Source of the DNA: Lachnospiraceae bacterium
GTDB lineage: Bacteria; Bacillota; Clostridia; Lachnospirales; Lachnospiraceae
Assembly: GCA_014804285.1 (NCBI GenBank)
Contig: JAAVAA010000052.1
Location: 1 to 16,357 of the forward strand
DNA length: 16,357 bases
Reading direction: 5' to 3'
Shown: positions 14,075 through 16,357 of the stretch, piece by piece
How positions within the stretch are numbered: the stretch's first letter is position 1
How the letters are laid out: each line of letters begins with the position of its first letter
Position numbers and translations under genes: made by a program
Notes under the pieces: generated by a model
The model's database searches: none
The model's input: the letters and a program-made list of their open reading frames with translations, nothing else
Told to the model about the DNA's origin: nothing

Positions 14075-15688
14075 GTGGACAAATATATTGGAAAAAGTGT
14101 ATTGAAGGGAATCGCTGTCGGCAGGATTCACTGGTATCAGAAACAGAGTTATGAGGTTGTTAAAAGAACAGTTGCGGATGCAGATGCGGAAAAAAGCCGG
14201 TTTGAGGAGGCAATAGAAACTGCAAAAGATCAATTATCTGTTCTTTATGATGAAGCGCTCGCCAATGTGGGCGAAGATCATGCAATGATTTTTGATATTC
14301 ATCGAATGATGCTTGAGGATGACGATTATCTGGAAGCGATAGGTTCGGTTATCGCAGAAGGATATAATGCAGAGTATGCGTTGGAATCGGCACAGAACCA
14401 ATTTTCGGAATTGTTTGCTTCCATGGACGATGAATATATGAAAGCGCGGGCAGCCGATGTAAAAGATATTTCTCAGAGGGTGATCCGTATTCTCATGGGA
14501 ATACCCGAAGACGGAATCCCGACAGATGAGCCGGTGATCTTGGTCGCAGATGATCTGACACCCAGTGAGACCGTAAAAATGGATAAAAACAAAATTCTTG
14601 CATTTGTGACGGTAAGGGGATCCGCTAATTCCCATACGGCAATTCTTGCCAGAAGCATGAATCTTCCGGCACTTGTAAATACTCAAATGAGGCCGGGTGA
14701 GGAGTGGAACGGAAAAGTTGGAGTGGTTGACGGATTTAACGGGGAATTCCTTGTGGAACCGGAGCAGGAACTTCTGGATGAAATGATCCGCCGCAAAAAC
14801 CAGTGGGTTGCAGATCTGGAAGCTTTGGAGCAGCTAAAGGGATTGGATAATGTTACAAGCGACGGCAGAAGGATTGACGTGTATGCCAATATCGGAAAAG
14901 TGGAGGATGTGGAAGGAGCCCTCTCGGCGGATGCAGGAGGAATCGGACTTTTCCGCAGTGAGTTTCTATATCTGGGGAAAGATACCTTTCCTACAGAAGA
15001 GGAACAGTATGTAAGCTATAAGACGGTTCTGGAGAAGATGGGCGGCAAAAAGGTAGTGATCCGGACGCTGGATATCGGAGCAGATAAAAAGGTTGATTAT
15101 TTCAATCTGGATGCGGAAGAAAATCCGGCGCTGGGTTATCGGGCTATCCGGATTTGTCTGGATCGGCCGGAAATATTTATCACGCAGTTAAGAGCCATTT
15201 ACCGAGCTTCTGCTTACGGAAAGGCAGCCATCATGTTTCCCATGATCGTGTCTGTAGAAGAGGTAAGCCGAATAAAGGAAATTGTCGGGCAGGTGAAAGA
15301 AGAGCTTTCCGTAGAGGGGTATGCTATGGGGGATGTGGAACTGGGAATTATGATAGAAACTCCGGCGGCAGCTCTCATTTCGGGAGAACTTGCAAAAGAA
15401 GTTGATTTCTTCAGTATCGGAACTAATGATCTGACACAATATACACTGGCAGTGGACAGACAGAATCAGAAATTGGAAAGCACATGCAATACGCATCATC
15501 CGGCGGTTCTGAAGCTGATAGAAATGACAGTGGCAAATGCGCATAAGGAAGGGATCTGGGCAGGAATCTGTGGGGAACTTGCGGCAGATACGGATCTGAC
15601 GGAAACATTCCTTGCGATGGGAGTCGATGAACTCAGTGTGTCGGCTTCCGCTATATTAAAGGTACGTAAAGCAGTACGGGATATTTGA
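14075..15688 (+). CDS. ptsI: PTS Enzyme I (PEP-protein phosphotransferase)
   Basis: Enzyme I takes phosphate from phosphoenolpyruvate and gives it to HPr, the first step of the PTS. It starts with GTG 14075, with AGGGAGG (14061-14067) seven bases upstream. The 537 residues comprise an N-terminal HPr-binding helical part, the phosphohistidine domain with His187 in G-S-A-N-S-H-T-A-I-L-A-R-S, and the PEP-binding barrel with G-L-F-R-S-E-F-L-Y, G-Y-R-A-I-R, E-T-P-A-A, F-S-I-G-T-N-D-L-T-Q-Y and Cys499 in G-I-C-G-E-L. The length is slightly short of the usual 570-575. It is 14 bases after the EIIA gene. Finding EI in a sugar-specific operon without ptsH beside it is less common than ptsHI. Confidence 0.95.
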   Translation: MDKYIGKSVLKGIAVGRIHWYQKQSYEVVKRTVADADAEKSRFEEAIETAKDQLSVLYDEALANVGEDHAMIFDIHRMMLEDDDYLEAIGSVIAEGYNAEYALESAQNQFSELFASMDDEYMKARAADVKDISQRVIRILMGIPEDGIPTDEPVILVADDLTPSETVKMDKNKILAFVTVRGSANSHTAILARSMNLPALVNTQMRPGEEWNGKVGVVDGFNGEFLVEPEQELLDEMIRRKNQWVADLEALEQLKGLDNVTSDGRRIDVYANIGKVEDVEGALSADAGGIGLFRSEFLYLGKDTFPTEEEQYVSYKTVLEKMGGKKVVIRTLDIGADKKVDYFNLDAEENPALGYRAIRICLDRPEIFITQLRAIYRASAYGKAAIMFPMIVSVEEVSRIKEIVGQVKEELSVEGYAMGDVELGIMIETPAAALISGELAKEVDFFSIGTNDLTQYTLAVDRQNQKLESTCNTHHPAVLKLIEMTVANAHKEGIWAGICGELAADTDLTETFLAMGVDELSVSASAILKVRKAVRDI

Positions 15689-15851
15689 TGAAGTATCTGA
15701 GGCACTACAGAAATTTTCCACAGACAATCTATAAACGGTGGAAGATAATAGAAAACAATGATATTCATGGGAATGCTCCCATAGAATATAGATGAAAGGT
15801 ATTGTTCTGTGGCTAGGGCAGAACAAAAAATAAAAAAGGGGGTTAATTTAT
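15689..15851 (+). other. ptsI-EIIC spacer with three hairpins
   Basis: The 163-base gap is far longer than other gaps in this operon. ATTC-ATGGGA pairs with TCCCAT-A-GAAT (15763-15787), GTTCTG (15804-15809) with CAGAAC (15819-15824), and TTCCAC/GTGGAA flank a wider loop before them. None has a T-run. They may be processing or stability elements that set the ratio of Enzyme I to permease. No good promoter is seen. Confidence 0.4.
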
Positions 15852-16357
15852 ATGATGAAATTTTTACAAAAATTAGGAAAGTCATTGATGCTTCCGGTAG
15901 CATGTCTGCCGATCTGTGGTATCCTGATGGGAATCGGATATGCACTGTGCCCGGCAACCATGCAGGGCGGCGATATTAACGGCTTTTTGAATCTGCTTGG
16001 ATTTTTCCTGGTTAAGGCGGGCGGCGCGCTGATCGACAATATGGCGCTTTTGTTTGTCATTGGTGTAGGCGTAGGTATGGCGGATGATCATGACGGTACA
16101 GCTGGTCTTGCAGCGCTTGCTTCCTGGCTGATGCTCACTAATCTGCTTTCCGTGGGCACTGTTACCACGTTAATGCCTTCCGTAGCAGACAATGCGAATA
16201 AGACGCTTGCTTTTTCTGCGATTGCAAATCCGTTTATTGGTATTCTCTCAGGCGTTATCGGAGCATCCTGTTACAACAAATTTAAGTCAACGAAATTACC
16301 TGACTGGCTGTCATTCTTCAGCGGTAAGCGTTGTGTGGCAATCGTTTCCGGCGTAGT
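15852..16357 (+). CDS. PTS permease EIIC, glucose/N-acetylglucosamine type (partial)
   Basis: The gene runs off the window; 168 residues are visible. It is the membrane channel of a glucose-superfamily PTS permease that imports and phosphorylates its sugar. F-L-Q-K-L-G-K-S-L-M-L-P-V is the standard amphipathic start, followed by P-I-C-G-I-L-M-G-I-G-Y, G-G-A-L-I-D-N-M-A-L-L-F-V-I-G-V-G-V, D-D-H-D-G-T-A-G-L-A-A-L, and K-L-P-D-W-L-S-F-F-S-G-K-R. These resemble PtsG and NagE; which sugar is used cannot be decided from this part. AAGGGGG (15836-15842) precedes the ATG by nine bases; a second ATG follows directly. An EIIB domain may follow beyond the window. It is the last visible gene of the antiterminator-controlled operon. 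Confidence 0.93.
   Translation, partial: MMKFLQKLGKSLMLPVACLPICGILMGIGYALCPATMQGGDINGFLNLLGFFLVKAGGALIDNMALLFVIGVGVGMADDHDGTAGLAALASWLMLTNLLSVGTVTTLMPSVADNANKTLAFSAIANPFIGILSGVIGASCYNKFKSTKLPDWLSFFSGKRCVAIVSGV

Overview
The window looks like chromosome of a Gram-positive gut Clostridia, most likely Lachnospiraceae. This is inferred from strong AGGAGG-type ribosome sites, a CIRCE-controlled clpB, a LicT-type antiterminator ahead of PTS genes, a DUF4250 gene and remnants of DUF6870/serine-recombinase/Tn916-type integrase elements. No rRNA, tRNA or CRISPR array was seen.

Layout. (1) 1-3629: a sugar-uptake and hydrolysis locus with the end of one CUT1-type ABC permease, a complete second permease, a GH36 alpha-galactosidase and an overlapping HPr-like gene. 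The HPr-like protein lacks the phosphorylatable histidine but keeps the regulatory serine region, as in Crh. (2) 3630-9435: an accessory relic zone. It holds two diverged copies of one element (about 3763-4492 and 4984-6214), the second still carrying an intact XRE-type regulator. Further on are a DUF6870 gene, a large serine recombinase broken by a frameshift, and the C-terminal part of a tyrosine integrase, followed by candidate integrase arm sites. (3) 9436-12385: a CIRCE operator overlapping a good sigma-A promoter, then clpB and a small DUF4250 gene. (4) 12487-16357: a PTS operon with a consensus promoter, a LicT/BglG-type RNA antiterminator target overlapping a strong terminator, then licT, a glucose-type EIIA gene, ptsI (Enzyme I) and the start of a glucose/N-acetylglucosamine-type EIIC gene that runs off the window.

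How it works together. The ABC permeases probably import an oligosaccharide whose alpha-galactosyl groups the GH36 enzyme removes in the cytoplasm. The downstream operon is a self-contained PTS in which EI and EIIA are made with the membrane permease under antitermination. The antiterminator's second regulatory domain lacks both usual histidines (Asp and Asn instead), so its control may differ from LicT. No canonical HPr gene lies in the window.

No clearly new defence or biosynthetic system was found. The least explained material is the duplicated element at 3763-6214, with its conserved hairpins, independently decayed reading frames and small regulator.
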